Part shown: in pieces, positions 13,013-26,900 of the stretch
Numbering within the stretch: position 1 is the first letter of the stretch
Layout of the letters: each line of letters opens with the position of its first letter
Assembly (NCBI RefSeq): GCF_037975245.1
Contig: NC_092562.1
Coordinates: 21,719,054 to 21,783,053, forward strand
Direction: 5' to 3'
Origin: Apostichopus japonicus
Lineage: Eukaryota; Echinodermata; Holothuroidea; Aspidochirotida; Stichopodidae
DNA length: 64,000 nt
Notes under the pieces: model-generated
What the model was told of the DNA's origin: nothing
What the model saw: the letters and a program-made list of their open reading frames with translations, nothing else
The model's database searches: none
Made by a program: the position numbers and the translations under genes

Positions 13013-13770
13013 GAAACCATGCAGTAGACATGAAAACTTTTGCAGTAGACATGAAAACTTTTGTCTTGATTCTTTGGATGGCAAATCTATTTCTTAAAAT
13101 ATCTAGATCATGTGAAATGTTGCTTTTAAGCCATCTTTTTCAGTATTAGTTTAAACAATGCAATAACTCATGTCAAAATCTACTTGATGCCTCACTAATA
13201 CATGTCTCCCCACAATAGCAGCACTATGTATCTATGCTTTAGTGTGTACATATTTTAATGAAGAAGTACAGTAGTTGAAACTAGGACATGATCTGCACAA
13301 TGTTATGCAGAGGGTTAGATCGGTTTTTGTACAGACAATGTAATTAGAAATGACTTGTCCGAGATTTGGTTTTGAAGTTTTAATAAAAGGAAGGAGACAT
13401 GTAAATATATATGCGTAATTTCTTAATCCCTCTCAGACGATCTGTTTCCTTGATGAATGTAGGAGTAGGTGAAGTTTGACCTGTATTTACCAACCTCTGG
13501 GCGTTCAGTCCCATGTTCTAGTGAAATTTTTTTGGGTACGTGAGCTGTTGAGCAACAGAAACCAAATTGAAATTTTGTTGACATGCCAAAGCAAGGAATT
13601 TGGTCGAGGTCATCCCAATTATGCAAGCTAATTTAGACATATATAATTATATATTATACAAATGGTCAGTTAATCTTCTTTCAGATCCAGTGCTACCTAA
13701 ATTTTTTCACCCTTTCAACTTGCTTCTATTTAAATTTCTATTTATCCCAAGTTTTACTGAGTATTTTATT

Positions 13771-13846
13771 ACCCTTGGTAACACTTATCCCTTAAGGGTA
13801 ATTATTGACTTATTATATCCTTTAGGTAATAAGTGTTACCTAGGGT
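13771..13846. repeat. Inverted repeat of a TTACC/GGTAACACTTAT motif
   Basis: ACCCTTGGTAACACTTAT (13771-13788) and ATAAGTGTTACCTAGGGT (13829-13846) are inverted with one mismatch in 18. Further diverged copies of TAACACTTATTACCC follow to about 13910. Confidence 0.75.
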
Positions 13847-14883
13847 GGTACTTATGACCCTAAGCAACACTCGTCCTGCAGTTAACACTTATTACCCTGT
13901 GTAATACTTGCTGGATGGCGTTATTATTAATGTTCTTTGGCCAAGTTAAAAAGATTTGAATCACCAGCAGACAGTACCCCTATCTTATCCTAAACAAGCC
14001 AACTATAAAAGCAGGAAACAAAGAATTGAAGCGCCCCCCCCCCCTTTTTCTCCTCGATTTTTTATTCCAGGATAAATAAAAATTATTTTCATTAAATGTA
14101 TGAGGGAGGAAATCATTTAGGATGGTTGAAAATGACAATATATGATATTATTTATGATGAGGCTTTTGGTAACTTATGGTTTATAGTTGGGGGGAAGGGT
14201 AGGTCATCAGCCTGATTCAGGAAGGAACCAGACCTAAAGAAAATCGCATTCTTTTGTTTGGAGAAGTAAGCTGCATGACACAATAAAAAGTTCCAACTGG
14301 TGTGTATGAAGTGACCCGGGTCAGTTATCAGTGTGGGAAATAATTAAAAAATACATTTTTGGATAGAAAACTGGCAGAAACATCAAATATCATTGGGGAA
14401 AAGAAAATTACCTTGAAATTTCCGTTCATCAGGAAATCTCAAAATTTGGATGACTTTGGTGTTAGAAGACTTGAACAGGAAGTATAGTGCAAGTTTACTT
14501 TATTAGCCTTCGTGAAATCTGTTAATGTTTTTAAAAGTATTTCAGCTCAATTATTTTGTCTCCTTTTGTGCAACCATTTGGCGTTGAACCTGTGTGAACT
14601 AGAATGGTCGAAGCTCTCATCATCCATAAATACAGGTTTTGGATTAAACTCTCTATCAAAGAATTATTGAAAATTGCTTTATGAACATTTAGTTTTGATG
14701 AATAAAAATTCTGACAAATGTACTACATGATTGGTAAGATAAACATTTAACAGGTAGTCTATATGGTTATAAATTTTTTTTTTTGGAAAGAGAATGTACA
14801 AAATTTGAGGTTACTTTGTGTGTAAGTAATATAAAGGGTTCATTTCAACGACTGTTTAACGAATGGAAGGAACACAGAGTATC

Positions 14884-15365
14884 CAGTGGCGCCTGGCGGA
14901 GCTAGGGGTATTGGTCAGAGGGGGCGAGAATGGTCTGTAGGGGCGCTTTCGACACTAAGCGGAGCGCCACCACAGGTTGGCGCGGAGCGTACAGAAATTT
15001 TTGAGTCGAGATACTCCTTAGATCGCCGGAAATGACCCTTTCCAGGCCTTGCTAATTTGCAGATAAACAAAGAATAAATATGTGTCATCGACCGCATTTG
15101 TGACAACTCTGAAGTTTATATGGGTGTTGAAAGTACATGCGCTTCATCACAAGACCGCCCGCCGTTAGAGCATTTTGTCAGAAAATTTCCCGAACAAAAT
15201 GTGACAACTGTCAATAAGTAGATGAGAGCGCAATAATAAAGTCAATAATCCCGAATAAGTAAAAAGTGGTGAAAAGCTGAAAAGGGTGCCAGCAGTTCAT
15301 ATGAGTCTGTCAGGGGGGCATTGACGCCCCCCCCCCTCCCTGACTGTATGGACGCTCCGCCACTG
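14884..15365. mobile_element. hAT-like MITE
   Basis: Right end inverted reads CAGTGGCGGAGC; left end reads CAGTGGCG, a 7-base insertion, then GAGC. Target duplication AGAGTATC / AGAGTATG (7 of 8) at 14876-14883 and 15366-15373. 482 bases, no transposase. Confidence 0.84.
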
Positions 15366-15689
15366 AGAGTATGATGTCTCTTCTAAGGGTTGAACGGGGG
15401 CCAAAGGTGTCACCAAGACGCCAATAAATTTTTAAAAATTTAAAAGGGACAATATATTTGTTACTTTATTCAATCTATTGACTTATAAATATTTGTATTT
15501 CATATAGGAGTCTATCTGTTTTTTTTACAAAGTTTATTAAGAAGCTTGCCAAGTTTTTATTAAGTACTTTATTTGTGAAAAGGGAGTACTCCATGTACAA
15601 AAAATATGGAACAATGAAAGATATACAATGAGAGTAATGTTCAGTTTGAGTGGATTAACCCAAAAGTATAGGAAATGTGGGACTGGAAG

Positions 15690-15880
15690 GAGGTAAGGGA
15701 GTTGGCCGGGGAGGGTGAGGGGTGATGGTGGGGAATGGGTGATGGTGGGGGAATGGGTGATGGTGGGGAGGGGTGATGGTGGGGAGGGGAGGAAGTGAGG
15801 AAGTTGATTGGGTAGGAAGGCTGGGGGAGGGTGGAGAAGTGACGATGCTGGGTGAGGAGGGGGATGGAAATGTTGTTGTC
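15690..15880. repeat. G-rich imperfect minisatellite
   Basis: Repeats of GGGTGATGGTGGGGAATG-like units (about 20 bp) passing into GGGAGG runs. Open frames across it are low-complexity Pro/Ser or Gly and not credible genes. Confidence 0.85.
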
Positions 15881-18800
15881 ACTTCATATAAACGTTGCAC
15901 TGCTATTGATGCGATTTTGTTAGTTAATCCTATGGTGTTGGTTGGTCATCTTGAATTATTACCTTGACATATTAAAGTCACAACTAATATTTATGAATGG
16001 TACATCAGGAAGAATGTATTCAAATTTCCTGCTTTCAACCTCTTCCCTTCTCCCAGGAGGATAAAAAGTTAGCTCTAAGGCACCACATGTATAGATATGT
16101 AGCCAAACTTCCTCCCTTATTATTGTCAGAAGTAGGTGACCCTTAGGCAAAGGCCATCATCCTGTAGTGGCCAGCTGACATCAAACTAAAAGGGCATGCC
16201 AAGAAGGAGAACCTTGGAATGCAGAGAGCAAGGCATAACAGACAGGATTCATCAACCTGAAAAGACGGATCTCTTGAAGAAGTTAATCCTAGATTGTCAA
16301 ATATTAAATTACTCAGTTATCCATTAGAATAGATTTTATTTTTTATAGTCTATGGGTAGTTGTCATAACTGTCCATTCAGTAGCTGACAGCTTGGTTGAG
16401 ATCTGTTGGCTTGAGTTTGCAAATTCTGTGTGACAGTACTGTATATATTAAAAGGTCAAATGAGTATTTTATTCCAAATTGTTACTATACAAAATTGCTA
16501 AAATTGCACCAAATTTCCAAAAGATTTTTTCTGAAGGTTCAGATCCTCCTTAATTGTTAGTGTTAGGCAAAATGTGGACTGTTAAGTTCTTAAGATATTT
16601 CAAATGTATTAGAGAAGATAAAAAAATTGGATGCATATAAGCCTCTCAGTAAAATGATTGTTGTTGAAGTTTGACCTGGAGTGACCATTTTCATACTTTC
16701 TATGATATCTAAGAACTGTTAATTGATGATCTCAAGACACAACAATACATGTATTTGTCTGATGTAGCAGACACTATAATTTGTAAATGGATCACACAAA
16801 CTTGAGTCCTGGATAAAATTGTAAACAAAACTAATGTTCAGTTTGTGGTAGAAGGTAGAAGGTGATTTTAATGATAATAATATAAATAATAATTTAAAGT
16901 TGTGAAATAACACAGTCAAGATTCTCTATACATATATAATAATTCTGATATGAGTCACAGGGTAATTTATATGTTTTTCTATGTTGCCTGTGATTGTTGC
17001 AAACTTGTTTTCTTCCTGTGCACCCCTCCCCACTCCCTCCTTCCCCCCTGCTTTCCCATACAACCCAAACTCAATTACCTCCCTTGTTATTGCTTTGCTC
17101 TGGTCCACACACACATAAAGAGACCCATTACAGAGGTACATGTGTTTATTTAGAAACAATAAACAAATATGCACAAACTGTACAAGTATGTTACAAATAT
17201 ATCCATTAATAGTCAAGGCCATAGGGTTACAGCTTGTTCCCATACCCTAGTTTTATACCATCTGGATGGAGCCCTGTTGACTCTTTTAAGTTGTTTGTTT
17301 TTTAATAAACAGTCATCTTTCAGTACTCCTCTCTATAAATGTATCCTCGTCACTCATCAATGTTACATTCCTCCTGTAATATGCCAGCTCGTTTGTTAAC
17401 TTAAAGCAACCTTCTTGAGTTCGCTATGATATATCTTTCCTTTTTTGTTCGATATTAACTTCCCATGACTATGTGTGTGTGTAAGGGGTGGGGGGGGGGG
17501 GGTTCCTATCTTGACTATATAGAAACATTTTCAATCCACATGAAAATGGAGTTAAAAGTAAACTTATTTTTGAAATTCTCCAAGGTGCTCTATTGACTTG
17601 TCATTTTTACTGTTAGGAAAAGTTTCTGAGGGAAAAAATTTGGGGATGGAATTTAGAAAAGAAATCAAATTTCATTAATTTCTCCCAAAATTAACCATCA
17701 TCAGATAGAAGAAACAGAAGACTGATGTTCTTGGTCAGATCAACTGCAGTCCTGTTTTGAATAAACCTGGAACAGGTTTGGCATAAAATTAACAATGAAT
17801 TACAGAAAGCTGCTTTAAACTTCAATTTATTTCTTATTTGTTTGACATGATCCTTGACCTTTGACATTACTTCAACTAGTACAGCCTGGGACTAAAGATT
17901 ATGTCAGCAGAACATTTTCGGCTCATTAATGTCAAGAAAAACATATGGCAGAGAGACAGTGGGGATCAGTTGTCATATTTTAATGGGAGTGTTTCTCTGT
18001 TTTACCAGATGAAAAAATGATTTAAAATATTTTCTTAGAAAGTTGTTGTCATGGCTTCAAATTTCAAGGTTTGGAAGAATTCTTTCATGCTTTGCCATGT
18101 TTTGAGAAATGTTACAGTTTGTATCAGACTGGTGCAGTTGCTAGTTGCTATGGGATACACAGCTTGTCATAGATGTTCTAATGCAATTAAACGGATGATC
18201 ATATGTTTCAATTTCTATGAAGACTTTTTCAGAAAAAAAGTCCCAGACTTCTCTATACTCTATACTCTAATATATTTATATTGTTAGATAGATAACCCAG
18301 TCTATAAGGGATGAAACAAGCTATGTCTCTTCAATGGCTGGCTGCTTCAAAGCACTAATTAGTTATTCACCGGCAAAATGAAAAAACAAAAGAGACAAAT
18401 AGTAATCCAGAATTAAATTTGCTCTTTTCATTGCCAAAAGTAAAACCTTGGTGTTCCACAACTGCTGAGAAGAAACGAAGGGATGTGTATGCTTTCCTGA
18501 TGCTTAATACAGGCTTGTGAATTTGGATCATTAGAGTTTCTTAATCCTTTGCTATGGAACAAATCTGCTGATTGAAACTTTTGATCATCAAATAAGAATG
18601 GCTACTTATGAGCTGATGTCACAAGTCAAATATGCATGTTTTGTAGTATTTTGTGCTAATATTTGTAGAGGTCATTGTTGAAGGGCACAATAGTACTGTA
18701 TGTTTCGGTAAAATATGAATGTCACCCAGGGCAAAATCATTCGGCCCAGTTGAGTCCTGGTTAGTGATCTCACTTACTGAGAACCTAACAAGTGTATAAA

Positions 18801-21800
18801 CCAAATTGATAAAGCTTTCTTTCAAACAGTGATTTTAAAGTTAAGAGATAGTTTCAGTACAAGTTTATCTTGATTGTGTTTTATCTATTCTGCGGTACAT
18901 TTTAATTCCAACTTGAATTTTTTTGTTTGATCAATAAGATTCAATACCAGTAGGTACAGCATTGCACAGTATGTTATTCACTAATGAGACGTTTCGTAGG
19001 TAAACAGTTTTATTTGACTAACCGGCGATTTGTGACATTGTCTTCATCCAAGCATTGAATATACAGTATTAAATGGTCAAGTACCCATATATATGTGATG
19101 GCAGTTTACAAGGTTCTCTTTGCTGCAGGGTGCAAACCTCTGTATTGGCCTCTTCTCAAAGTAATTTCATAGCCATAAAATGTTTTTTCAAAGGTTTAAG
19201 GGATTTACAAGAAATCACCTCCATTGTGAAGGCTGTGAAATAACTTCCTGGTAATGTATTTTTAATATGAATAATGACCTCTGAAGTTAGTTTACAATTG
19301 AGTTTGTCTAGAAAAACTGAATTTGAAGTAAAGGAAGGTTACTTTTAAAGCAAACACCAGTGATGGCAATGAAAGCAGAAATTTGCCAGCAAAGAAAGAA
19401 CGGGAAAAGAAAGAAATAAACAGATTAAAAGGTAAGAAAGATATAAAGAAAGAGAGAAATACATAAGGTACTGTAAACAGAATTAATTTTAACCAGTATT
19501 CATAGAGTAGACCAAATCATAAAGCATTCCTCTAAGGCTATTTGGTTTACCTTCAGTTGGTTTATTATTGTTGATGGTTTATGACGGCCCTGTCGATATA
19601 TTCCTTGAAATATATCACACCTTAGCCTTTTCATAGGTGTGATACCCACAATGCACCACACCATTCATTCACTAAGATCGATAGTTCACAAAAATTGTTT
19701 TACAACCAATTGGGGGGGGGGGGGAGGGGGGAGGGTACCACACAGTGAGCAAATGTCCCGAAATGGTTGGTCATCCCGGGCAGAGTAACTGAGCAACATC
19801 CCACTTTGTAGATGAAGAGGTTACTGCTGTGAGATAAACATAGCAAAATACAACATGCTCTGCACCCAAACTCAGCACCCAAACTCAGCACCCAAAATCA
19901 GCACCAGAAAATGACTATGGTATCGTGAAATTTGGACTAAACTGACTTTAAGTGGATAGCGATATCATAATGTATTGTTCAAAATGTATTCAGACTTATT
20001 CTTCGGTTTCAATTGTGAGGATTTGATTAGACTAGATTTGATCCTGCTGCTATAGGCACTGCTCAGTGCTCTTCCTCCATTGGTATATCTATAGACAAGA
20101 TTTGGATGAGTGACTCAGGTGGTACCCCCTTCGGGCCTTCTCCCTTATCTCAAATCTTCTTTGTGAGGGCCCCTCTCCTAACAATTAAGTAACATGGTAA
20201 AGAACTTGTCTCTTTCTGACACTTCGATTCATGTTACACTGCCCTCACTCAGTGCACAGTGTGGTCTTCCTTCAATGGTATTTTATTCAAGATTTTGATG
20301 AGTGAAAGTTATTTATTTTTTTGAAGTTAAAAAGTGAGATATTATATTTAAACTTCGCCCACGTCATCTGCAAAGTCTGAGACCTATGCAAGAAATTTTC
20401 AAAAAAATAATCAATCAATTTCCGGTAATGGTTGCAAATAGCACGCAGATATTATCTGGCAACAAATAAGCTCTCGATCTGTATTCTCAAACTAATATAT
20501 TAGCCAAGTTTTTTCCCTCCAAAAGCGTTAATTGGCGTGTGATTAAGGACATTTGCAGATAATGAGAAAAGTGTCCTCCTACAAATTACACATTTTATAT
20601 TAATCGCATACAGTTCCCCCAACCCACTAGTTTGAATTCAATCAATCAAAGATGCAGGTTTAGTTATGAGCCGTTGCTAAAAATAGATTCAAACGTCGAG
20701 TTGGTAACTTGATACAACCAGCAAGCTGGTATACTGACAGTTCCCTGGTACAACTGCCATAGACAATCTACACAAATCAAGCATGATGTTGCATTACATA
20801 TTGGTCAATGACGTTCGTAGCTTTTAAATATTCATATTATGGGCGAGGTTTATTTGGATCCCAACGGAAAATATCTTCGAGCAAAACAAAGTTGAAAGTT
20901 GTAAATTTTCGACTTTTATGCCACTATTTGAAGTAAGAGTTAAATAGATAAGCTAGTTAATGTATGTCGTTATGGCATCGTGGAATCAGTGAGGTTGAGA
21001 GAAACCATAGAAAAGACGCAAAATGCTGCTTTAAGGCATACAGCATGGTTAAAAATTTCGATGTGATGGATTCAAAGAATTACTTTCTATGTAATTACAA
21101 AGTTTACCAGCATTTGGCAATGAGCCTTAGTTTGTTCTTATCAGCCTGGATCAGTATATGGAACCGGAATTACCATTACATTACCGACAATTCTCTATTT
21201 CATATCCTCTTCGCTGATGTAATGGCAATTGGAATAGTTTCCTGTTGTAACATGTATGAAAATACTCTGAACATAACCTTTGTTCTGTTCAACACTTAAA
21301 AAAACTTGTTCAGATCAAAGTTATCCCCTGAAATAATTTCTTTCTAATCTGAGAAAACGTTGATATATTTCCTGTCGTGTTTAGGATTTCATAAAATGGC
21401 ATTAATTATTAAGTCCAGATCGTAAAAGTTTTTTGGTTATTATATTATACTGTAGATAACTTGCATGAAGGCTGAAAAGTGGCCATCATGTATTTTGCCA
21501 TGGTAACGACCCATTAATGGACGAATGTCCTCGCAAAAAGTTTAATTGCTTGAAAAGATCAATTTTCAATTTTGTTTTTGACAGTTTAATAATAAACAAA
21601 TTTCAAAATCTTCGACCAATGAAAATGTAGAGTACAGAGTCTTGCTATGGGTTAAATGTCAAGGTCTGTGATATATGTGAAGTTGCACAAGTGAATGGTG
21701 GTGTATACTTGTCATTAAATTTAATGTTAACATGACAGTTCTGTACTAAAGGATCCCACTTTTTTGTGTTTTAATTATATATCTACGATTTCTGAGAGTG

Positions 21801-21939
21801 ATGGAAATAGAAGTGGTCTAGACTGTTGTTTTGGTCCTGCAAACCGTGGCCTGGTTTTATGCCGCAAGGAATTATTTAGTTTTCAGATTTTGAGTACTTA
21901 GCAGGTTGAAGATTCTGAATTTTGTCTAAGTTATAAAAT

Positions 21940-22045
21940 ACTATGACCCGGCCGGATATCGAACCTGGAACCTCCCGATTGTTAAGCCTCATTGCTTCAA
22001 ACCCCACCGCCTTTATCCACTCGGCCACGGCACCTATAACACACT
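21940..22045 (-). mobile_element. Class II tRNA-like sequence, probably another SINE family
   Basis: On the - strand: GGTGCCGTGGCCGAGTGG (A box), about 45 bases including a long variable-arm-like stretch, then GGTTCGATATCC (B box). The A-box form TGGCCGAGTGG is that of Leu/Ser tRNAs. The acceptor ends (GGTGCCG and GGGTCAT) do not pair, so a functional tRNA is unlikely. Confidence 0.6.
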
Positions 22046-23569
22046 TATAAACATATAAACATGGAGGACATACACTGTAGCACTAATACGTACATATAAC
22101 CACAGGAATAAATAGCAGACGTTGCAAAATTGTAAAAGAAATATTAATACAGTGTGTTATGTTTGCACAAGATGTGGCCATTTTATTATGAAATTTAGTT
22201 TGAACTGGGAGTCATTCTATAAGCAAGTTGTCTGACATACATGACATTGTATATTAATGTCCTTGTCCAATGCCAGAGAAAAAAACATATTAAAGTGTAG
22301 TGCAATTTTTAGCAATGTTAAAATGTGGGACCCAATAATATTGGTGATGAACCTATGAACTATTTTAATAACTGTTGAACCATTAAAGGCTCAAGTTATA
22401 TTATGGCTGGAATCTCCTCCTAGGGGGCTGGGGGGGGGGACGATAATTTAGTCCCTCGATCTTCACAAACTTTGGCCATTACTAGGTTTTCTGGTGATTA
22501 TTTTGTACCAGTGTATTTTAGTTGACCTTTGAAGCTAAACAGAAAGTTCTGAAATAGTAAAGTCTGCTTTTCTTACAAACTGCTATAGGTACATTCAGCC
22601 TTTGAATGTTGCCATGTCTGAACACAATATCATTGTAGGGGTAGAAACTTACTCTGTAGTTTGCAAAGAATGGTGCTAAACTGTCTGACAAAGGATGATA
22701 AAAAAAACATAAAAAAAAAATCATGTTTTTTGAGACTATAATTGTACATTATCAAGCATCTTAGAAAGTATGTGTGATCTAACCTGTGAACCCTCTATTA
22801 CAAAAAAGAATTAGCAATTTGTTTTGTCTTCATCAGACCTGATTCATTGCCCAAAATTTGTAGTGACATTTATGCTCACCCCTTATGGAGAAAAAGCTGT
22901 TTGCCAGTGGATCTGGTTTCAGCTGGCTGCCATGGTGATAAAACAACATTTCAGTGAAGGTGAGATGAATGGAGATTGATTGTAATGTTCTCAGATGTTT
23001 AAAGAGACTATGCAGTGATCCCAAATTGTCTCGATATGGTCAAATGGTAACATAACCTATACATTTTACAAGTCCCCACCCCTCCCACACATACAACCCT
23101 CCCTACTTTGAGCATTTCTGTGGTGTTTTGAGACTAAGTGCTTCAATTGCTATACACATCCTTGAGATACCTTTGTGTTTCCAATGTTGCTTATACTGTA
23201 GTGACACAAGTTAAACAAGGCATATTTTCAATGACTATCCGTACCATCAATTAGGAATGCTTCTGCTTAATTACTTAATTTCTTGACCCTTAAAAGTTAA
23301 ATTTAATTCTTTCTTTTTTATCTGTGTTCATATGGTTGTGCTTGTATATCTACTCTAAATGAAAATAAGCGGGGTGGAAAAGTGTGACTCCAGGGGTTGT
23401 TGTACGTGGTAAATTCATACTGTATAATGCCAATTTCCTTTCTATTGTTAATGGATATTTAATTATGCAGCTCTATCAATTACAACATTGATTTTACATC
23501 CAGTAATATTTATCACACATGTAGTTACTAATGCCTCGTTTCTGTTTTTCTTTTCTTCTCTGCCTGCAG

Positions 23570-23900
23570 TTTCTAAAACATGGTGTAATAAACAGAACGA
23601 CTGAAGGAGCTAATCAGATTCCATGGTTTAATAAATCCATCTAGAACACAAACTATGGCATACTTTAACTTTAATCTGAAACATATCATCATCAGTGTAC
23701 TAGTTCTGGCAGATTTATGCACAACAATCATCAGTCAGTTGGTTTTACAGAACTCTGGAGTGGTTGTGCCCACTGGTCGAAGTGTTCAACTCACAGAACT
23801 TGCTTTGCAGTTTAGACCAGTTGGAGATGAGGAGCAGTGTCGGGTTAGAGTCGAGGTCAATGAACCGTATTATATGAGAGTTGGCACCATCCAGCCACAG
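23570..23900 (+). CDS. FREM1: FREM1 exon with start codon (5'UTR 23570-23654, coding 23655-23900)
   Basis: A pyrimidine-rich acceptor ends in CTGCAG at 23569, so this is not the first exon: at least one noncoding exon lies upstream and was not located. ATG at 23655 has A at -3 and G at +4. The 82 residues begin with a hydrophobic signal peptide (core IIISVLVLADL) and continue into the FREM N-terminal domain, whose VNEPYYMRVGTIQPQ resembles the FREM1 motif before a conserved VFDC. Donor GTACAG at 23901, phase 0. Confidence 0.85.
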
Positions 23901-26900
23901 GTACAGTAGGTTTTGTTCTATATCCTGGCAGACTAAAGTACTTCAAAGAGGAGAGAGGGGTGGGGGAGGTGCAGAGAGGGGGAGGGGCAGAGAGGTTGAG
24001 GGGCAGGTGGAGATTGAGGGGCAAAGAGGGGGATGGGCAGAGAAGGGAAGGGGCAGAGAGGGGAGTGGCAGAAAGAGATATGGCAGACAGAATGGTCAGT
24101 TCAGCAGAGAAAATAGAATAGGGGCATAGCCAGTTTGAATTTAAAATGGATCTAATGAAGAGGGCTGGAGTATTGGATTAGAGTTATCCATGGCTTTAGA
24201 CGTGGGCCAGTGTGTAAATAAGTATTGATATTCAAGGGCTGACTTAGTGAGATGTGAGGAATGACATAGACAAGAGGAGGTACTCATGTTGAAACTTCTT
24301 GTTTGAGAATTTAAACAGTACAATGTCCTCAACTATTTTAGTCAGGCTACCTTGAAAATACTGTCTGGCAAACAAAATTTCCATCGGTATTGCCCCCAAA
24401 CATGTTCTCCTTACGTGATTGGAGGAAATTAATCAGCTCTCATAATAGAGGAAGGAACTCTGTTTTACAGGATGGGAATCGGGAACACAATTCTGTTATT
24501 TGATTTAATCATACCCTGATCATTCATTGTATAGTTTAAAAATGGTTTGCAATCAAATTTAGTTTTTTCAATTGTTATTGGACACATTTGTTATTATTGA
24601 CTTCTTCCCAGGTCTTTGATTGCATGCACTTCATGGAGAGTAATGTCCGTTACTACCACTCGGGGAATCCCCTGCTGGATCAGGACGTCATCAAATTCAT
24701 TGCGTATAAACTGAACGAGACACACACCATCACGGAACAGTTTGATTTTAGGGTAGACATCACCACCGAGGATAATATGCTGATATTCCCAATGGCTCAA
24801 CTGGAAGTTTCCGAATTTTTTGGCGATTCGGAGATAATCAATAGCAGCGTTCTGACTTTCATGTACGAACGATTGCCAAACGTATCGTGTCAAGTCAGTA
24901 TAAACACGCTCCGGGACGGATACCCAAAATATGGCGAGCTGATCAGAGGGGTGGGAGAAGAGGAACAGACAGTGAGGGCGCTGCAGATATCGTGCGACGA
25001 GTTCCTGAGAATCGGCTTAAAATATCGACATCTAGCACCGCCGACACCGAATCGAGACTTCATCGTACTGTCCGTGGAAGTCCTGGACCCTAACATCCAG
25101 ACAGAGTCAATGCTTGAGAAGTATTACCTCCCCGTGGAACTCTCAGCATGTTTTCCCAATCAGCTGCCAGAGGCGTCGCTCATGAGCTCCGAGCTCCTCC
25201 ACGTCGACCAATTCATCCTGACGACCCTGACGCCGGACGTACTATCCGGGATGGACGACGAAAGCCCGAAGGAAGAGATAATCTTCCACATCGTGGAACC
25301 GTTGGAGCCTCATGAAGGTAAGATCGTCCACTTAGATGACCACACGAAGCCGGTGCAGTCGTTCTCCCAGTACGACCTGGAGCAGATGAACATCGGTTAC
25401 TCCCCTCCGACTACCAGCTTCACGGAGCAGCAGGTGTTCAGGATGAGCCTGTTGGTCTACGATTCGTTCTTCGAGGAGAGCAGACTGATACAGGTCATGT
25501 TCGCCGTGCGCCCCGCTTACACCAATGCGCCTCGCGTGGCGGTGAATACGGGACTGACGATGCTGGAGGGGCAGTCACGGGCGATAAAGAACACTGACTT
25601 CCGAATAGTGGACAAAGACAGCTTATTCATAGTCCGTGCTAAGATCGTGGGTGGTATGCGACACGGACATATCCTGGTCAACAACAGACGTGCTCTGATG
25701 TTCAGTCAAGCCGATATTGACCGCGGGGCTGTGGTCTACCAACACGACGATAGCGACACCCTGAAGGACAGCCTGGAGCTGAGAATCACCGACGGCCGTG
25801 ACTCGATCAGAGCCACGATACCCATCAACATCCTCCCGAAGGACGACACGCCACCTTACCTGATCAACAACGTAGAATTAGAGGTCACCGAGGGTGAGAC
25901 CGTACGCATCTCGCGATTCTCCCTGCTGGGCACCGATAAAGATTCCTCGGACGACTACATCATATACAGGATCGTGGAGCCGCTAGTCGGCGGAGAGATC
26001 CTGAAGAAATATGCAGAGCAATCGTACGGTTACCCCGTCATCGAGTTCAGTCAGAGGGACCTGCTACGAGGACAGATCTACTATCAGCATTTTGGCAACG
26101 AGGTGTTCCAGGACAGTGTCAACCTGATCCTGGTGGATAATAACTTCCCCCCCAACGAATCCCCCCTGCAGATCTTCAACGTCCAGATAGAGCAGGTGCA
26201 CGACCTGCCTCCGGAGCTCTGTCCGAGGACCAGACTGTCCCTGCAGGTGTTGGAGACAGAGGTGGTCCACATCACCAAACAGATGCTCTGCTTCACCGAC
26301 GGCGAATCCGATGACGAGGACCTCCTGTACACGGTGACCACCCCTCCGTACTTCCAGACGACCCACAGCCTGACGGATGCCGGCAGGCTCTTCTCTACGG
26401 CAGGGTTACCCATGGTGATGAAGGACCCTAGGGCGCCGGCCATTCGGTCATTCACTCAGGGAGATATCAGCGATAGGACCGTGGCCTTCATGCCACCGTT
26501 CAAGGAAGGAGGACCCGTGGAACGCACCGTCGAGTTCGTCTTCTCCGTCTCAGATCCGTTCGGTAACGTCATCTTGGGTCAGATCTTCGAAGTGACGGTG
26601 CTCCCCGTCAATAACCAAGAACCGACCATCTACATCACTGATTTTGTGGTTCAGGAAGGTGGTACCATCACATTTATGCCAATGACCATGACCGTGGCTG
26701 ATATGGACACCCTCGCCCAGCAGTTGATGGTGATCCTGGTTTCGGAACCCTCTCTTGGCATCTTTCAAGTTGGGGAGAGAAATCTGACCAGTGGAGAAGC
26801 ATTTTCAGTCATAGACATTATGACTGGCTTGGTCAGGTAGGTCATGATTCCCTGCATGGGGGGTAAAATCATACAGTGAGAATTTAAGGGACTGGTGAAA

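Larger units (their letters stand above)
15374..23569. other. No gene recognised; FREM1 upstream region or 5' intron
   Basis: Because the first FREM1 exon seen is preceded by an acceptor at 23569, some part of this stretch must be FREM1 intron. I could not place the noncoding first exon or promoter. The longest frame (20964-21299, 111 codons, +) has mixed composition and no family resemblance. A triple CACCCAAACTCAG repeat is at about 19864-19900. Confidence 0.5.

Noticed and set aside
12748-13020. Antisense 90-codon frame over the LINE fragment
   Set aside because: Overlaps the sense reverse-transcriptase remnant and its simple-repeat tail; the Ile run is the ATT repeat.
16994-17399. Overlapping short frames around 17,000-17,400 on both strands
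   Set aside because: Low-complexity or His/Tyr/Cys-rich random translations with no family match.
20964-21299. 111-codon + strand frame ending in a hydrophobic stretch
   Set aside because: No recognisable family, no supporting promoter, splice or codon signal; length is within chance for this much sequence.
24588-24611. Upstream ATG extension of the FREM1 large exon
   Set aside because: The extra residues are intronic: the acceptor at 24611 joins exon 1 in phase and restores the family sequence VFDC.
26064-26455. Antisense frames of 100-123 codons within the FREM1 large exons (also 28088-28516 and 29588-30064)
   Set aside because: Shadows of the GC-rich coding strand; no independent features.
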